A stretch of 8,647 nt of DNA, taken from NCBI GenBank assembly GCA_946885845.1, contig CAMPHJ010000071.1, positions 1-8,647 of the forward strand. Direction: 5' to 3'. The position numbers and the translations under genes are program-made. How positions within the stretch are numbered: position 1 is the first letter of the stretch; each line of letters starts with the position of its first letter. The notes beneath the pieces are model-generated. The model saw only the letters and a list, made by a program, of their open reading frames with translations, did no database searches and was not told where the DNA came from. Below, piece by piece: positions 6,811-8,647 of the stretch. The stretch is from an uncultured Sphingobium sp. (lineage in GTDB: Bacteria; Pseudomonadota; Alphaproteobacteria; Sphingomonadales; Sphingomonadaceae).

Positions 6811-7650
6811 TCAGTCGCGCAGCAACTCGTTGATCCCGGTCTTCGACCGCGTCTGCGCATCCACGCGCTTCACGATCACCGCGCAATACAGGCTGGGTCC
6901 CGGCGTGCCGTCGGGCAGCGGCTTGCCGGGCAACGACCCCGGCACGACGACCGAATAGGGCGGCACTTCGCCAATGAAGACTTCGCCCGTGGCGCGGTCG
7001 ACGATCTTGGTCGACATGCCGATGAACACGCCCATCGACAGCACCGAACCCTTGCCAATGCGCACGCCTTCCACGACTTCGGACCGAGCGCCGATGAAGC
7101 AGTCATCCTCGATGATCACCGGATCGGCCTGCAACGGCTCCAGCACGCCACCAATGCCGACGCCGCCCGACAGATGGACATTCTTGCCGATCTGCGCGCA
7201 GCTGCCCACCGTCACCCAGGTGTCCACCATCGTGCCTTCATCGACGAACGCGCCGATGTTCACGAAGCTGGGCATCAGGATGACATTCTTCGCAATATGC
7301 GATCCGGCGCGGGCGAAGCTGCCCGGCACGGCGCGGAAACCGGCGGAGCGGAACGCGGCTTCGTCCCATCCGGCGAATTTGCTGGGCACCTTGTCCCACC
7401 AATGGCCAGCGCCCGGACCATTGTCGATCATGACATTGTCATTCAGGCGGAAAGACAGCAGCACCGCCTTTTTCAGCCACTGGTTGACCTGCCAGCCATC
7501 CGCAGTCGGTTCAGCGACCCGCGCCGTGCCGCTGTCCAGCATGGCCAGGGCCTTGTCCACCGCCTGGCGGACGGCGCCCTGCGTTGTCAGGCTGACATTG
7601 GCCCGATCTTCCCAGGCGGCGTCGATGGTGGCGATCAGATCTTGGCTCAT
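6811..7650 (-). CDS. dapD: Tetrahydrodipicolinate N-succinyltransferase (EC 2.3.1.117)
   Basis: Cytoplasmic trimeric enzyme that transfers succinyl from succinyl-CoA to 2,3,4,5-tetrahydropyridine-2,6-dicarboxylate, the committing step of the succinylase branch to meso-diaminopimelate and lysine. Its 279 residues match the family (274 in E. coli). Residues 1-105 form the helical N-terminal domain, with [15 protein letters not shown] (57-71). The left-handed beta-helix of hexapeptide repeats spans about 108-240 ([19 protein letters not shown] at 127-145, then [21 protein letters not shown] from 148). A C-terminal segment has [18 protein letters not shown] at 253-270. The start ATG shares bases with the TGA of the upstream HAD gene (ATGA), and a GGGG lies 7 bases before it, so translation is probably coupled. 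The dapE partner expected next in the pathway is not in this window; downstream is the repeat, then atm1. Confidence 0.97.
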   Translation of the reverse strand: MSQDLIATIDAAWEDRANVSLTTQGAVRQAVDKALAMLDSGTARVAEPTADGWQVNQWLKKAVLLSFRLNDNVMIDNGPGAGHWWDKVPSKFAGWDEAAFRSAGFRAVPGSFARAGSHIAKNVILMPSFVNIGAFVDEGTMVDTWVTVGSCAQIGKNVHLSGGVGIGGVLEPLQADPVIIEDDCFIGARSEVVEGVRIGKGSVLSMGVFIGMSTKIVDRATGEVFIGEVPPYSVVVPGSLPGKPLPDGTPGPSLYCAVIVKRVDAQTRSKTGINELLRD

Positions 7651-8318
7651 GGCTTTTCCCCAATGATGTCGGCCAAAAATGGCGTCAGATGGTCGGTTTC
7701 AAAATCGATATAGTCGGGATGATGGTCCTGATTGCCCGCTTCGGAGCCATTATTCACCCAGATGGTGGCCATGCCGATCGCCTTTGCGGGCTTCAGGTTG
7801 CGGGCCATATCTTCGAAAAAGGCGGCGCGGGATGGGTTGATCCCATGCACGCGGCATAGTTCCGCATAGCCTGACGGGTCGGGTTTCGGAATATATTGGC
7901 AGGCGTGGATGTCGTGGATCAACTCGAAAGCCGTGCCCAGGCCCAGCCGGTCGAGAACGCGCTGCGCATAATCGGCGTCGCCATTGGTAAAGATCAGGCG
8001 GCGACCGGGGAGGGCGGCGATATGGGCGTTCAGCGCCTCATCCACCTCCAGCCGGTCCATGGAAATATCATGGACATAGTCCAGGAAAGCACGCGGTTCG
8101 ATGCCATGATGATGCATCAGGCCCGACAATGTGGTGCCATGTTCCATGAAATAGCGTTTCTGCGTGGCCTTTGCGACGACGGGGTCGCACCCCAGCAAGC
8201 CCTGGATAAACTCGCCCATCTTCACATCGATCAGCGCGAACAGGTCCGTTTTCGCCGGATATAGCGTGTTGTCCAGATCGAAGATCCAGCAATCGACATG
8301 GGCAAGCTCATCACGCAT
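7647..8318 (-). CDS. Pyrimidine 5'-nucleotidase-like HAD hydrolase
   Basis: Cytoplasmic phosphatase of the haloacid dehalogenase superfamily, subfamily I, resembling the pyrimidine 5'-nucleotidase group (yeast Sdt1-like), which dephosphorylates nucleoside monophosphates. The 223 residues carry all four HAD motifs. Motif I is DLDNTLY (14-20), with nucleophile D14 and acid/base D16. Motif II is FTNGD (110-114) with T111, motif III is K145 in PKPDP, and motif IV is FFEDMARN (167-174) with metal-binding acids E169 and D170. A helical cap lies between motifs I and II (about 25-95). The start at 8318 places motif I at the usual distance from the N-terminus and has an AGGG seven bases upstream. Its last four bases overlap the dapD start (ATGA). 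The substrate is inferred from the family; other small phosphoesters are possible. Confidence 0.88.
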   Translation of the reverse strand: MRDELAHVDCWIFDLDNTLYPAKTDLFALIDVKMGEFIQGLLGCDPVVAKATQKRYFMEHGTTLSGLMHHHGIEPRAFLDYVHDISMDRLEVDEALNAHIAALPGRRLIFTNGDADYAQRVLDRLGLGTAFELIHDIHACQYIPKPDPSGYAELCRVHGINPSRAAFFEDMARNLKPAKAIGMATIWVNNGSEAGNQDHHPDYIDFETDHLTPFLADIIGEKP

Positions 8319-8404
8319 GGCCGCGCCCTAATCCTGTGCGGCAAACAGGGCAAGGGGTGGATAACAGATGACCTGCTCCTGCCTCCGCAGACGCACGCGG
8401 CTTT

Positions 8405-8647
8405 CTAACCGCATCCCGGCGCGTCGCTATCCTCGTAAAAATTCTGCACTGCGGCCCAGGCTTCTTCGGCTGTCTCCACCCAGGTCAGCAGGTTGATGTC
8501 TGATGGCGAAATCACGCCCTCTTCCGCCAGGGCTTCGAAATCCACTACCCGCGTCCAGAACTCGCGCCCGAACAGCAGGACGGGAATGGGCTTCATCTTG
8601 CCGGTCTGGATCAGTGTCAGCAGTTCGAACATTTCGTCGAATGTGCC
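8405..8647 (-). CDS. LOG-family (TIGR00730-type) protein, C-terminal part only
   Basis: Only the last 80 residues are in the window; the gene runs past base 8647. The fragment opens with GTFDEMFELLTLIQTGK, which contains the end of the PGGxGTxxE motif (G1, T2, E5) of the LOG / 'possible lysine decarboxylase' Rossmann family. Characterised members cleave nucleoside 5'-monophosphates (for example cytokinin riboside monophosphate) to free base and ribose 5-phosphate. Next come PVLLFGREFW, a VDFEALAEEGVIS segment, and a WVETAEEAW stretch typical of the longer bacterial LOG-like form. The ATG at 8632 is internal and is not the start. The gene reads in the same direction as the HAD gene, separated by 86 bases in which I see no clear promoter or terminator, so co-transcription is possible. 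Function is known only at family level. Confidence 0.88.
   Translation of the reverse strand, partial: GTFDEMFELLTLIQTGKMKPIPVLLFGREFWTRVVDFEALAEEGVISPSDINLLTWVETAEEAWAAVQNFYEDSDAPGCG

Noticed and set aside
6724..7713. Long plus-strand open frame (329 codons) opposite dapD
   Set aside because: It begins inside the repeat, has His/Arg/Ala-rich low-complexity content, and is entirely antisense to dapD, which is certain.
8319..8404. Promoter or terminator between the LOG-family and HAD genes
   Set aside because: A TTGCCC-like -35 lacks a good -10 partner, and a small CCGC/GCGG stem has no T run, so neither meets a reasonable standard.
1..8647. Defence island, phage, integron, CRISPR or other novel multi-gene system
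   Set aside because: All genes but one fall in known housekeeping or transport families with native base composition. No transposase, integrase, direct-repeat array or attachment-like site is visible.

Overview
This is an ordinary chromosomal stretch from a GC-rich alphaproteobacterium, most likely a sphingomonad (Sphingobium/Sphingomonas/Novosphingobium type). That placement is an inference from the close resemblance of the ABC exporter to the Novosphingobium Atm1 protein, from the succinylase-type dapD, and from a GC-rich intergenic hairpin repeat of a kind I recall from sphingomonad genomes. I see no phage, plasmid, transposase, CRISPR, tRNA or rRNA signal.

Layout. (1) Bases 1-2480, plus strand: the 3' part of a ProP-like MHS-family symporter, whose start lies outside the window. 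It overlaps a complete YbdG/MscM-type mechanosensitive channel that starts at TTG. The pair looks like an osmoadaptation operon: solute uptake plus a pressure-relief channel. (2) Bases 2499-3818, minus strand: a compact SLC13/DASS-type anion permease without RCK domains, convergent with the channel gene. (3) Bases 3819-3928: an AT-richer divergent promoter region. (4) Bases 3929-4777, plus strand: a membrane-anchored, proline-rich protein of unknown function with four cysteines. (5) Bases 4821-6635, minus strand: an Atm1/HMT1-type ABC half-exporter, with its start corrected to 6635. (6) Bases 6636-6810: an intergenic region holding a composite inverted-repeat element (two GC-rich hairpins in opposite orientation around a third hairpin). 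(7) Bases 6811-8318, minus strand: a pyrimidine-5'-nucleotidase-like HAD hydrolase and dapD, overlapping by ATGA and so probably translationally coupled. (8) Bases 8405-8647, minus strand: the C-terminal end of a LOG-family (lysine decarboxylase-like/phosphoribohydrolase) protein cut by the window edge.

How the genes relate. The left half is membrane transport and osmotic physiology. The right half runs leftward from the LOG-family gene through HAD, dapD and atm1. It combines nucleotide housekeeping, lysine/diaminopimelate synthesis and thiol/metal export, with the repeat element separating dapD from atm1. I did not find an obviously new multi-gene system. The items most worth a second look are the uptake/release osmotic gene pair, the nested repeat, and the unknown anchored protein.
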